Assembly (NCBI RefSeq): GCF_011602365.1
Contig: NZ_JAAONZ010000010.1
Coordinates: 62,001 to 126,000, forward strand
DNA: 64,000 nt
Source: Pseudomaricurvus hydrocarbonicus
GTDB lineage: Bacteria; Pseudomonadota; Gammaproteobacteria; Pseudomonadales; Cellvibrionaceae
Direction of reading: 5' to 3'
Shown: one piece after another, positions 8,932 through 18,243 of the stretch
How positions within the stretch are numbered: the first letter of the stretch is position 1
Layout of the letters: the number at the start of each line of letters is the position of its first letter
The notes under the pieces: model-generated
Told to the model about the DNA's origin: nothing
What the model saw: only the letters and a program-made list of their open reading frames with translations
Databases searched by the model: none
Program-made: the position numbers and the translations under genes

Positions 8932-10359
8932 TCAATCCTGGTCGCGGATTTTTTCAACAATGGCGGTGGTCGAGCAGTTGTCGAAAAAGCTCAGAACCTT
9001 CACCTCGCCACCATAACCTTTGACTATTTCCCAGCCCACGACCTGGTCTTCGGAGTAGTCTCCGCCTTTGACCAGCACTTCGGGCTTGATGATCTCCAAC
9101 AAACGCTCCGGGGTGTCATCGCCAAAGGAAATGACCCAGTCGACCGCTTCCAGACCCGCCAGCACCGCCATGCGACGATCCACCGGGTTGATCGGGCGGG
9201 CAGGGCCTTTTAGCCGCGACACCGACTCATCACTGTTAATGGCCACCACCAACCGATCCCCCAGGCTGCGAGCGTCCTCGAGGTATCCCACATGGCCAGC
9301 GTGGATAATGTCGAAGCAGCCGTTGGTAAACACGACCTTTTCGCCCTGGGCGCGAGCATCCTCCAACGCAATCAACAGTTGCTCTTCGGTCATCACACCG
9401 CGCTCGGAGCCCTGCTCGGCACCAATGGCGCGGCGCAATTCCGGCCCACTGATGGTCGCCGTACCCAGCTTACCCACCACAATACCGGCGGCCAGATTGG
9501 CCAGCGCCACCGCCTGCGGCAGCCCACTGCCCGCCGCCATTGAAGAAGCCAGCACCGAAATCACGGTATCCCCCGCACCGGTCACATCAAATACTTCGCG
9601 GGCCCGGGCCGGCAAATGAAACTCCGGCTGGTTGGGGCGCAACAGGGTCATCCCGTGCTCTCCCCGGGTTACCAGCAGCGCTTCCAGATCCAGCGACAGC
9701 ATCAATTCGGTGCCCTTGGCCACCAGAGTGCTTTCCTGAGAACACTCCCCCATGACCGCTTCGAATTCGTGCAGGTTCGGCGTTAACAAGGTGGCCCCGC
9801 GGTAGCGCTCAAAATCGGTCCCTTTCGGATCCACCAATACCGGCACCTTGGCCGCCCGCGCCGCCTTGATCAGGCTCTGGGTATCCTGCAAGCTGCCTTT
9901 GGCGTAATCCGACAGGATTACGGCCCCCATCATCGGCAGTAATTTGCGAGCTTTATCCAGAAACCCGTCACTGTCTGCGGCACCGAAACTGTCTTCAAAA
10001 TCCATCCGAATCAGTTGCTGGTGACGGCTGATCACCCGCAACTTGGTGATGGTGGGTTTGTCGGCCGAGGTCTGAAAATCCGTATGAATGCCCACCGATT
10101 CCAGCCGGCTACGCAACGCATCCGCCGCTTCGTCCTGCCCCACCACACTGATGAGGGACGCCCCCGACCCCAATGCCGCAATATTCAATGCCACGTTACC
10201 CGCACCACCCGGGCGATCTTCCACCCCGTTCACCTTGACCACCGGCACCGGCGCTTCCGGGGAGATTCGCGAGGTGCCACCGTGCCAATAGCGGTCGAGC
10301 ATGACATCGCCAATAACAAGAACCTGGGACTGATCAAAACGGGGCATGGTGAGTTGCAT
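8932..10359 (-). CDS. hldE: Bifunctional heptose-7-phosphate kinase / heptose-1-phosphate adenylyltransferase
   Basis: Makes the ADP-heptose donor for the inner core: D-beta-heptose 7-phosphate is phosphorylated at C1 and the product is adenylylated. The 475-residue, two-domain form is complete. The N-terminal ribokinase-like domain (about 1-320) shows GGAGNVALNIAALG and the catalytic DVTGAGDTVIS. The C-terminal nucleotidyltransferase domain (about 340-475) carries FTNGCFDIIHAGHVGYL, with the HxGH motif. It is transcribed in the same direction as msbA, whose stop codon lies 175 bp upstream of the hldE start. It supplies the substrate used by waaC and waaF in this window. Confidence 0.97.
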   Translation of the reverse strand: MQLTMPRFDQSQVLVIGDVMLDRYWHGGTSRISPEAPVPVVKVNGVEDRPGGAGNVALNIAALGSGASLISVVGQDEAADALRSRLESVGIHTDFQTSADKPTITKLRVISRHQQLIRMDFEDSFGAADSDGFLDKARKLLPMMGAVILSDYAKGSLQDTQSLIKAARAAKVPVLVDPKGTDFERYRGATLLTPNLHEFEAVMGECSQESTLVAKGTELMLSLDLEALLVTRGEHGMTLLRPNQPEFHLPARAREVFDVTGAGDTVISVLASSMAAGSGLPQAVALANLAAGIVVGKLGTATISGPELRRAIGAEQGSERGVMTEEQLLIALEDARAQGEKVVFTNGCFDIIHAGHVGYLEDARSLGDRLVVAINSDESVSRLKGPARPINPVDRRMAVLAGLEAVDWVISFGDDTPERLLEIIKPEVLVKGGDYSEDQVVGWEIVKGYGGEVKVLSFFDNCSTTAIVEKIRDQD

Positions 10360-10534
10360 GATATTTTCTCAATAAGTCTTAGGGTACTGGGGGTTGGGTG
10401 CCTGCGCCACAACAGCGTCAGCAACAAGAACACCTCCCAAAAATCATTTCCCGTCATTTTAGCCGCTGACAGCACAGGCTGACAGGAACAGCCTCTTAAT
10501 CTGAACACCGGGCACTGGCAACCGAAGTTAAACC

Positions 10535-12373
10535 CTAGCCCTGAAATTGCATGGAGTGTAATTTGGCATAGGTCCCCTGCTTTTCCAGCAACTGCGCATG
10601 GTTGCCGATTTCAACAATACGCCCTCGATCCATCACCACAATTTTGTCGGCACTTTCAATGGTGGATAAGCGATGGGCAATCACCAGCGTAGTGCGGCCT
10701 TTCATCAGCTCCTCCAGTGCCCCCTGAATCGCGCGCTCGGACTCGGTATCCAGCGCAGACGTTGCTTCATCCAGAATCAGAATAGGCGCATCCTTAAGCA
10801 GCGCACGGGCAATCGCCAGGCGCTGACGCTGGCCACCCGACAAGCGTGTGCCATCCTCACCGATCAGGGTATTGAAACCTCTGGGCATGTTTTCAATAAA
10901 TTCCGTGGCATGGGCGGCATCGGCTGCCTGGCGAATGGCCTCTTCTGAGGCCCCCGCCAATCCACCGTAGGCAATATTACTGGCGACGGTATCGTTGAAC
11001 AGCACCACATCCTGATTGACCAGTGCAATCTGGGAACGCAAAGACGACAGGGTGTACTCCGTTAACGGTTGACCATCGATTAAAATCTGCCCCTGTTGAT
11101 AGTCGTAAAAGCGCGGAATCAAACTGGCCAAGGTCGACTTACCACTGCCGGAGCTGCCCACCAGCGCCACCGTTTCCCCGGCCGCAATCTCAAGGTCAAT
11201 CTCTTTCAGCACCTCGCCGTCCTCTTCCTGATAGGCAAACGAGAGGTCTTTGAATTCGATACGCCCCTGCAAACGACCACTTTCCAGTGTGCCGTCATCG
11301 TGTTCCGTCTGTTCATCCAGCTGCTCAAAAATGCTTTGCGCGGCCGCAATGCCTTTCTGAATCGTGCCATAGATTTCACTGAGCTGGCGCACCGGTTTGG
11401 GGATCAAGCCTGCGGCAGTGATGTAAGCCACAAAAGCACCAGGGCTGCTGGTATCCATGAAGGTCATGGCCAGATACACCAGCGCTCCCATGGCGGCCGC
11501 CACAATCACCTGCATGACTGGCGTTGCCAAGGCACTGGTTTTCACCAACTTCAGATTCTGCTTGAGGTTTTCCTGACTGACTTTTTCAAACCGTCGGCGC
11601 TCATACTCTTCACCGGAAAAGGTTCGCATCACCCGATACCCCGAAATCATCTCCGAACAGATTTGAGTGATATTGCCCATCACCACCTGAATTTTACTGG
11701 CCAGCTTTTTCAGGCGCTTGCCCACGGTCGCCACCAGAATACCGATGAAAGGCGCTATCACCACAAACACCATGGTCAGCTTCCAGTCCTTCCACAGCAG
11801 GTAACCTAGTAGGCACACAACGGTAAAACCCTCACGAATCAGAACCTTCAGAGCATCGGTAGCAGCACCGGTGACGCCCTGCACGTTATAGGTAATGCGG
11901 GAGATGAGGTTGCCGGAATTGTGTTCATCGAAATAGCTGCTGGGCAGGCAGGTGAGCTGGTTAAAAAGCTGCACCCGCAAGTTGTGAACAATATTCAACG
12001 ACACCTTGGCGATAAAATAATTACCAACGAAAGAGCCCACCCCACGGATGGCAAAAATCGCCATCATCAGCAGAGGAATCGCAACGCGCTGATCCCGGTC
12101 GCCACTTTCAATGGCGTTGATGAGCATTTCCATCACCTGCGCCAGTGCCGGCTGACTGGCGGCAAAGATTAAAAAACCGATGATACTGAGGGCAAATATG
12201 TGCCAATAGGGGCCAAGGTACTTCAGCAGACGCCAGTAGACATCCACTCCACCGGCTGGCGGTGCTCCTGCCAGCGCGTGCGCACCTTCTTTTGTCGTGG
12301 ACTCGCTCAAGCTGGCCTGAGAGGCAGCGGGTTCAGACAACGCAGTTTCAGATTCTGCTGCGGGCTTATTCAT
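10535..12373 (-). CDS. msbA: Lipid A-core flippase, ABC transporter
   Basis: A homodimeric ABC exporter that flips lipid A-core across the inner membrane using ATP. From ATG 12373 the protein has 612 residues, slightly longer than the usual 580-600 because of an N-terminal Ala/Ser/Glu-rich tail of about 45 residues. Six membrane helices are followed by a nucleotide-binding domain with Walker A GSSGSGKSTL, signature LSGGQRQRLAIARAL and Walker B ILILDEATSALD. An in-frame extension to 12439 adds 22 unlikely residues with several Cys and Trp, so I rejected it. Neighbouring hldE and the waa operon fit its role. Confidence 0.94.
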   Translation of the reverse strand: MNKPAAESETALSEPAASQASLSESTTKEGAHALAGAPPAGGVDVYWRLLKYLGPYWHIFALSIIGFLIFAASQPALAQVMEMLINAIESGDRDQRVAIPLLMMAIFAIRGVGSFVGNYFIAKVSLNIVHNLRVQLFNQLTCLPSSYFDEHNSGNLISRITYNVQGVTGAATDALKVLIREGFTVVCLLGYLLWKDWKLTMVFVVIAPFIGILVATVGKRLKKLASKIQVVMGNITQICSEMISGYRVMRTFSGEEYERRRFEKVSQENLKQNLKLVKTSALATPVMQVIVAAAMGALVYLAMTFMDTSSPGAFVAYITAAGLIPKPVRQLSEIYGTIQKGIAAAQSIFEQLDEQTEHDDGTLESGRLQGRIEFKDLSFAYQEEDGEVLKEIDLEIAAGETVALVGSSGSGKSTLASLIPRFYDYQQGQILIDGQPLTEYTLSSLRSQIALVNQDVVLFNDTVASNIAYGGLAGASEEAIRQAADAAHATEFIENMPRGFNTLIGEDGTRLSGGQRQRLAIARALLKDAPILILDEATSALDTESERAIQGALEELMKGRTTLVIAHRLSTIESADKIVVMDRGRIVEIGNHAQLLEKQGTYAKLHSMQFQG

Positions 12374-12470
12374 ATACAGGCACCAACCATAGCAGCCAAG
12401 CTGCCGGACCGAAAAAATTGGGGGCCAATCATAACACAAAGCACCCGCCTTCTACCCCGGCCATTGGGGT

Positions 12471-13568
12471 TTAGCCTTCTGCCGGAGCTTGTAGGCATTC
12501 AGAGACCGCCATGTTAATCGCCGCGCCCTTCATCAGGTGAGGAAAATGCCCAACAGTTCCCAATTGAGCGTCAGTCACTCTGAATTCGCCCGCCTGCATC
12601 ATTCGCAGCAGCTGCGAACTGATTTGGGGAGAGAAATGGATCAAATCCTTGTAATTCTGCAGGTTATCCACAACGCCCTGCAGAGCGGTAAAGTCAAACA
12701 GCTCGACATTCGGCTCTGGGGTTAATTGAATCACGACCTCCCTCATGAGTCGGCGGTAAGCGGCATAACGCAAAGGCTGACGCTCCGCCAGCAGGGCCCA
12801 GTAAAGCTCTGAAAAGGGAGGAAAAAACAGCTTAAACTGCGTTCCCGGGTGAGCCTGCACAGTGGCTAGCAAGTTTTCGCTCACATTACTGACAATTTGC
12901 TCATCTGCGACCCGAAAATCATCACTGACCGCCGGGAGACCGCGGCGACTCATCTGTAACGCCATGATGTCCGGGCAGCCGTATTGATATTTATCCCCCC
13001 AATACTGAAGGTTTTGCCAAGACTGTCCCGTGACATCTTGTCTGGCGGATAAGCTGCGCAATGCGCCCCTCCAGTCCTTCAGTGCTTTTTCGATATTACT
13101 GATGTTAAATAAATAATATATATCATTGAGCCAGTGGTTGTCGTAAAGATACCCGGGGAAAGCGTTACCTTTCACTTCCTGCGCAGGCAGGATGAAGGAG
13201 CCCGGATGCACGCCCCATACCAGGGTATCAAGCGTCTGCTGCTGCAAAGCCAGCCCCGCGGTCAATGCCTGCTCCCGCCCTGTGCCGGCCGAAATGGAGA
13301 GCACAGCCGCCTGACCTCCGAACAGCTGCTGCAGCTCTTCAGGCCTGAAGTTTTGGGTCATTGAGGTGCCGATGACGGCCACATTGAACGCTCTCTGGCG
13401 AATAATACCCGGGTTCTGCTGACGACCATCACTGTCCCAATGAGCCAGCCCCGAGTCATGGAAAAAACGCCAGGGGTCCACGTACGCATTTAACGCAATG
13501 ATCGTCAGACAGCTCAGTCCGGCCGTGAACAGGATACTGAGTAAGAAAGATTTAGATGATGCCTGCAT
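12471..13568 (-). CDS. Membrane-anchored SGNH-like protein, partner of MBOAT acyltransferase
   Basis: A 365-residue protein with one N-terminal membrane segment (about residues 8-28) and a periplasmic domain. A GDSL/SGNH-like block I is suggested by VAVIGTSMTQ (Ser69). A late D-x-x-H block is suggested by KDLIHFS near residue 318, where Asp and His could complete a triad. This architecture resembles DltD/AlgJ/AlgX-type proteins that accept acyl groups from an MBOAT partner. It lies 11 bp downstream of the MBOAT gene on the same strand, consistent with a two-gene operon. I infer periplasmic O-acylation of a glycan, perhaps LPS. No specific family assignment is secure. Confidence 0.65.
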   Translation of the reverse strand: MQASSKSFLLSILFTAGLSCLTIIALNAYVDPWRFFHDSGLAHWDSDGRQQNPGIIRQRAFNVAVIGTSMTQNFRPEELQQLFGGQAAVLSISAGTGREQALTAGLALQQQTLDTLVWGVHPGSFILPAQEVKGNAFPGYLYDNHWLNDIYYLFNISNIEKALKDWRGALRSLSARQDVTGQSWQNLQYWGDKYQYGCPDIMALQMSRRGLPAVSDDFRVADEQIVSNVSENLLATVQAHPGTQFKLFFPPFSELYWALLAERQPLRYAAYRRLMREVVIQLTPEPNVELFDFTALQGVVDNLQNYKDLIHFSPQISSQLLRMMQAGEFRVTDAQLGTVGHFPHLMKGAAINMAVSECLQAPAEG

Positions 13569-13579
13569 GGATCCCGCGC

Positions 13580-15124
13580 CTAAAATTGAAAATACAGAAA
13601 TTCAGAAACACGACTGAGGGACAGCAGGCCAGCCACCAGCAGCAAACCACAGAAAAAGCCCGTCAGCGGCGTCAGCGGTAAGGCAAAACGACTCCTTTGC
13701 ACCTCCTCCAAAACCGGTTGTTTGTGAGCCAGAAGATTATAAATATTTGGCGCAGAACAAACGAAGACCCACAAAGCCAGCATATTCCACAATGGGGACA
13801 GCGATTGCAAGGTTTCAAGATCCTGGAAATTCACGCCCTTTTGACTTAGCCAGGGCCCAAACTCACTCCAGCGAGACAGGTATTTGGCCGGCAGGGTAGT
13901 GCCATTCCTGCCGACCATTCCTTCGAGCATGGCCACGGCTCCTGCCAAGCTCTCCGCGCGAAAAAACACCCAGGCAAAGACCACACACACCAAAGTCAGT
14001 AACATGCCCAGCAATCCACCAATACGATGGATCCACGCCGGCATTGCCGGAATACCCGAAGTCAATCCCCGCCAGCCATGGTTGATAACCAGAAAAATCC
14101 CGTGCAGCCCCCCCCAGATGGCAAAATTCCAACCCGCACCATGCCACAGCCCCCCCAGTAACATGGTCAACATTAAGTTCGCATACCGGCGCACAGGCCC
14201 CAGTCGATTGCCTCCCAGAGCAATATACAAGTAATCACGCAAAAACGTGGATAACGTAATGTGCCAGCGACGCCAAAACTCAATGATATTTCGACTGCGA
14301 TAAGGCGAGTTAAAATTGATCGGCAGAACAATCCCAAAACAGCGTGCGGCCCCCACTGCCATATCGCAGTACCCGCTGAAGTCAAAGTAGAGCTGCAGAC
14401 TATAGGCCAGAGCACCCTGCCAGGCCTCCACCAGAGTGAGGGTGCCACCGGCATCCGCCTTGGCAAAAACCGGAGTGGCGAACAACGCCAGGTTGTCCGC
14501 AATCAGCACTTTTTTGGCCAACCCCACAGTAAAGATCACCAGGCCAATAGAAATATTGTCCAGCTGAAGTGGCTGGCGCCGGTTACGCATGAACTGAGGC
14601 ATCATATCCCGGTGATGGACAATGGGACCGGCAATCAGTTGCGGAAAAAAGCTTACGAACAAACAGTAATGCAGAAATCCGTAGTGGCGGGTCTTTCCTT
14701 GATAGCTGTCCACCAGGTAAGCAATCTGCTGGAAGGTAAAAAACGAAATGGCCAACGGCAATAGAATGGTCAACCCATCCCAACGGGTTCCAGCCAGGGC
14801 ATTGAGGGTTTCAATAAAAAAGTTGGCGTACTTGTAATAGCCTAACAACCCAAGGTTGATCACAATTCCAGCGGCCAACACCAGCTTTCGCCACTTCGGC
14901 CTCAGGGCCTCACGCCCCAGATACAACCCCAGAGAATAGTTGCCCAAAATCGAGTACAACAGCAGCGGCAGGTATTCGACCCGCCACCAACTGTAGAAGA
15001 ACAGCGACGCCGCAACCAGCCACAACACCGGCGCCGCCTCTGGCGCAGTCCTTTTCAGCAAGTAGTAGCCCAGCAAAACGACTGGCAAGAAAACCAGAAT
15101 AAACTCAAACGAATTAAACAGCAT
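13580..15124 (-). CDS. MBOAT family O-acyltransferase (AlgI/DltB-like)
   Basis: A 514-residue polytopic membrane-bound O-acyltransferase with about ten hydrophobic segments. The defining MBOAT segments are present: WRRWHITLSTFLRDYLYI, then LLGGLWHGAGWNFAIWGGLH, with the expected catalytic His near residue 340. Such proteins move acyl groups across the inner membrane to a periplasmic acceptor and normally work with an SGNH/DltD-like partner, here the next gene. The pair sits between msbA and the waa operon, so a core or surface-glycan acceptor is the likely inference. Alginate acetylation is unlikely because no alg genes are nearby. Confidence 0.87.
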   Translation of the reverse strand: MLFNSFEFILVFLPVVLLGYYLLKRTAPEAAPVLWLVAASLFFYSWWRVEYLPLLLYSILGNYSLGLYLGREALRPKWRKLVLAAGIVINLGLLGYYKYANFFIETLNALAGTRWDGLTILLPLAISFFTFQQIAYLVDSYQGKTRHYGFLHYCLFVSFFPQLIAGPIVHHRDMMPQFMRNRRQPLQLDNISIGLVIFTVGLAKKVLIADNLALFATPVFAKADAGGTLTLVEAWQGALAYSLQLYFDFSGYCDMAVGAARCFGIVLPINFNSPYRSRNIIEFWRRWHITLSTFLRDYLYIALGGNRLGPVRRYANLMLTMLLGGLWHGAGWNFAIWGGLHGIFLVINHGWRGLTSGIPAMPAWIHRIGGLLGMLLTLVCVVFAWVFFRAESLAGAVAMLEGMVGRNGTTLPAKYLSRWSEFGPWLSQKGVNFQDLETLQSLSPLWNMLALWVFVCSAPNIYNLLAHKQPVLEEVQRSRFALPLTPLTGFFCGLLLVAGLLSLSRVSEFLYFQF

Positions 15125-15177
15125 TGGGTATAATCAACCAGAGATTCTGGCCCGTGACATTGATATACAGGGTCGCT

Positions 15178-16839
15178 ATGGTAGACGTTTTTAACCGCCC
15201 ATCAAACCTATTCAACCACCCCCAGGGGTATCGCCCACATCAATTTATGAATTTAATGTCTTATCGATCACACTTTCTGGCGCTGCCACAATATCTGACC
15301 CCGGCACTAGCTGCGGCGTTACTCAGTACGCTAAGCACGCTGATCATCATCAGCCTGTCAGGCAGCATTAACGCCGACGCCACCCAATACCTGATTGCGG
15401 CAGACACATTTAAAGTCAGTGGCTGGGACGCCGCCGAGGAGATTTATCCACGCCCCTTTTACTCTGTACTGATAGGCGGGCTTAGCCAGATCACCCACAC
15501 CAGCTCCTTCGTCAGTGCGCAACTGCTGGACATCAGCTTGCTGGCACTGCTGGGCTACGCCTTTGTCAAAGTCATTCAAGCGCTGGGAGGTGACCGCCGC
15601 GCGCAGTGGATAGGGGCTTGCCTTATCGTGCTACTGCCAACGCTTGCCGATTATCGCGACTATCTGATCCGCGATTTTGGCTACTGGGCTTTTATGCTGC
15701 TCGCGCTTAACGCTCTCATTCGCTTCCAGGCTAATGCAAGGCTCCTGCAAGCTGGCCAATGGTGCGCCTACAGTGGCATTGCTATGCTGTTTCGCCCGGA
15801 AGCTGTGTTATTGCTCGTCCTTGTTCCCACGGCTTTATTGCTGCCATCACCACAGTCTCTTGTGCTGCGACTCAAACTTACGGCCAAATTGTATGGATTG
15901 CTGCTGGCTGGGTTGCTGATCGCCCTGGCGATTGGCCTCAGCACGGGATTGCAACTGCAAGACAAATTTATTGAATTGGCCCTCTCCCCACTGCTGGAAC
16001 AAGCCAATCAACTCGCCATCAGCCTGCCGAAATACACTCAAGTCATGGCCTCAGAAATTTTAAACCGGCATTCCGAAGAACACGCGGCCTTATCCGTAAG
16101 CCTGGTTTTGTCCGGTATCTTTGTCGCTACCCTGCTCTCCGCACTGACACCCATCATTGTATTTCTTGGTCTGTATCTGTGGAAGAAAGGCCAGCTCCGC
16201 TGGCCGCGCAATACCCCTTATCTGATGATGCATATCGTGTTGGCCGGTATATTGATAAACTTTTTACTGTTCAAGCATTTTATGCAGGCGCGCTACATGC
16301 TCTTAACCGCCCTGCTGTTATTAATTCCCTTGTGCATCGGCCTGTCAAGGGAGTACGACAACATTGCCCGCAGTAAGGTGAAAAAAGGCCTGCTGTTCAC
16401 GCTGGCAATGCTGGTCTTACTCGACAACCACATTAGCACCAGCAGCCATGAGCACGATCAAGACAGCCTGGCCTGGCTACAACAACACAGCAGCCAGGAT
16501 GACTGGATCTACACCAACGATCATCAGTTGGCGTATTTCAGTGGTCTTACCTTCGACTGGAACGACATCCTTTACGCCAAACGACGCCTCGAGAAAACCC
16601 CTGCATCGCGACTGTATGGCTACGATTTTGTTGCCCTCAACGTCGGTCGCAAAGATGCTAAAATACAAGCCTACGCAGAAACATTATCAGCGCTGAATTA
16701 TCACCAACGCGCCAAATTCAGCAACAACCGTGGAGACCAGATCATTATCTTCGAGTCCCCCGATGCCCATCGTCAACGTGAAAGTGATCAATGGCAGTCA
16801 GCCCACAAACAAGCGTTCCACAACCCTAACCGGGGATAA
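15178..16839 (+). CDS. Polytopic glycosyltransferase-like membrane protein (GT39/ArnT-type)
   Basis: About 553 residues with ten or more hydrophobic segments followed by a soluble C-terminal region (about the last 130 residues). The first periplasmic loop contains SINADATQYL, reminiscent of the acidic motif of lipid-linked-sugar GT-C enzymes such as ArnT/PMT, and a later RDFGYWAF segment. I do not recognise a specific family. The frame begins upstream with TTG 15124; ATG 15178 or 15247 are more plausible, and I chose 15178. Only about 50 bp separate it from the divergent MBOAT gene. The sulfotransferase gene follows 6 bp after its stop, implying co-transcription. A role in adding a sugar to surface glycan is inference. 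Confidence 0.6.
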   Translation: MVDVFNRPSNLFNHPQGYRPHQFMNLMSYRSHFLALPQYLTPALAAALLSTLSTLIIISLSGSINADATQYLIAADTFKVSGWDAAEEIYPRPFYSVLIGGLSQITHTSSFVSAQLLDISLLALLGYAFVKVIQALGGDRRAQWIGACLIVLLPTLADYRDYLIRDFGYWAFMLLALNALIRFQANARLLQAGQWCAYSGIAMLFRPEAVLLLVLVPTALLLPSPQSLVLRLKLTAKLYGLLLAGLLIALAIGLSTGLQLQDKFIELALSPLLEQANQLAISLPKYTQVMASEILNRHSEEHAALSVSLVLSGIFVATLLSALTPIIVFLGLYLWKKGQLRWPRNTPYLMMHIVLAGILINFLLFKHFMQARYMLLTALLLLIPLCIGLSREYDNIARSKVKKGLLFTLAMLVLLDNHISTSSHEHDQDSLAWLQQHSSQDDWIYTNDHQLAYFSGLTFDWNDILYAKRRLEKTPASRLYGYDFVALNVGRKDAKIQAYAETLSALNYHQRAKFSNNRGDQIIIFESPDAHRQRESDQWQSAHKQAFHNPNRG

Positions 16840-16845
16840 GTAACC

Positions 16846-17616
16846 ATGAAGCATATTCATATTGTCGGCTGCCCCCGCAGCGGCACCACCTTAATGATGG
16901 AGCTGATGAGCGCCTGTTTTCAGCACGATCAAAGCTGCGACCACGAAATCAGTATTTTCGAACCGTCCCCCGACAACATTGACCTCTACATCAGCAAAAA
17001 GCCCACGGACATCCTCCACATCAAACACATTTTTGAGAGAGATCCGAACCTGTTTGTCATATATTTGGTACGCGATCCTCGTGCGGTGTTTACCAGCAAG
17101 CACCATTCAAACCGGGACATTTACTTTTGCAATTATAAAATCTGGAAAAAATGTGATCTCGCTGCAGAATCCTTTGAAGGCCACCCCAGATTTTTAACCA
17201 TCCGCTACGAAGATCTGGTGGAAAAACCTGACGCATGCCAAAAGGCAATTGCCACCCAATTTGAGTTTCTCCAAGAGCAACATCAGTTTTCGGAGTACCA
17301 CAAATTCGCTAAACCACCGGAGGACGCACTGAAAGCGATGGAGGGGTTACGACCGGTCAATTCTGCCAGTCTAGATAAATGGAAACAGCACCTGCCTCGC
17401 GTTAAAGAACAATTACAACGCAATCCAACCCTGACAAGCGACCTGATCCGACGTGGTTACGAGCCGTCCAAGAACTGGGAACAGATTCTAAAGAATACAG
17501 ATGCAACGGTTTTTCCCTGCCGCTACCCTGAAAAAGACAACCCGCTTAAAGAAGGCGAGAAAGCATTGCGCATGTGGTGGCGATCAAAACGTTATCTCCG
17601 CCAGCACAAGCTCTAG
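16846..17616 (+). CDS. Sulfotransferase family protein
   Basis: A 256-residue PAPS-dependent sulfotransferase-like protein. The 5'-phosphosulfate-binding loop is at the very N-terminus (GCPRSGTTLM, residues 8-17) and the 3'-phosphate-binding segment reads YLVRDPRAVFTSK. IRYEDLVEKP is also typical of the family. It follows the membrane glycosyltransferase-like gene by 6 bp, so the pair may build and sulfate a surface sugar. Together with the sulfatase at the left edge this suggests sulfated glycans matter to this organism, although the two genes need not be linked. The acceptor is unknown. Confidence 0.83.
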   Translation: MKHIHIVGCPRSGTTLMMELMSACFQHDQSCDHEISIFEPSPDNIDLYISKKPTDILHIKHIFERDPNLFVIYLVRDPRAVFTSKHHSNRDIYFCNYKIWKKCDLAAESFEGHPRFLTIRYEDLVEKPDACQKAIATQFEFLQEQHQFSEYHKFAKPPEDALKAMEGLRPVNSASLDKWKQHLPRVKEQLQRNPTLTSDLIRRGYEPSKNWEQILKNTDATVFPCRYPEKDNPLKEGEKALRMWWRSKRYLRQHKL

Positions 17617-17675
17617 CAATGTACGTTTGCTGTCATTGACTTGCTAAGCTCTAGAAACCGAGAGCAAACGCGTCG

Positions 17676-18212
17676 CTAAAGCTGATACTCCTCAATATCC
17701 GCTTCTGTAATCTTACGAATCACTTTGGCTGGTACACCACCAACCGCGGTATAGGCTGGAACATCCTCGGCGACGACCGCCCCGGCAGCCACAACCGCCC
17801 CCTCACCAATTGTCACCCCCGGCAGAATAATCGCTGCACAGCCAATCCAGGCCCGGTCGCCAACATGAATGGGCTTGGTCCATGTCCCTCGACGACCACC
17901 GGGAAAGTGGGCCAGCCCATGCCCCACCGTCTCAAAACAAACCCGGGGTCCCACTCGGACATCATCCCCCAACACGATGGGACTCTCAGGGCAGGCAAAG
18001 CGAACTTCAGTATTCAAAAAAACCTTCTTACCCAGCTGAATATTCTTCGCTCCGCCAATTGGCCGAATCGTCAAAGGTCCGAAAATCATTCCCTTTTTCA
18101 GAATCTTCACACCTGCCAGGCGTAACAGCAGGTACCGGTATTTGTCACACAGGGTCAGGCGCGGCAGCCAATTGGCCAGCGTCAAAAACAACAACTCTCT
18201 CAATGCACCCAT
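17676..18212 (-). CDS. Hexapeptide-repeat acetyltransferase (WbbJ/Maa-like)
   Basis: A 178-residue left-handed beta-helix acyltransferase. Repeated hexapeptides fill residues about 70-165, ending in the characteristic [20 protein letters not shown] and [11 protein letters not shown]. The N-terminus is an amphipathic/hydrophobic helix ([16 protein letters not shown]), like putative colanic-acid acetyltransferases. A good ribosome site (GAGAGGTGAGCG before ATG) supports the start. It is the last gene of the minus-strand LPS operon, 31 bp after the tandem kinase, so O-acetylation of a core sugar is the likely role. Confidence 0.83.
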   Translation of the reverse strand: MGALRELLFLTLANWLPRLTLCDKYRYLLLRLAGVKILKKGMIFGPLTIRPIGGAKNIQLGKKVFLNTEVRFACPESPIVLGDDVRVGPRVCFETVGHGLAHFPGGRRGTWTKPIHVGDRAWIGCAAIILPGVTIGEGAVVAAGAVVAEDVPAYTAVGGVPAKVIRKITEADIEEYQL

Positions 18213-18243
18213 CGCTCACCTCTCAACAGCCCGCTCTTTGCGT

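Noticed and set aside
17623-17670. Inverted repeat CGTTTGCT/AGCAAACG between the sulfotransferase and acetyltransferase genes
   Set aside because: The stem is 8 bp with a loop of about 35 bases and no T-run; too weak to call a terminator.
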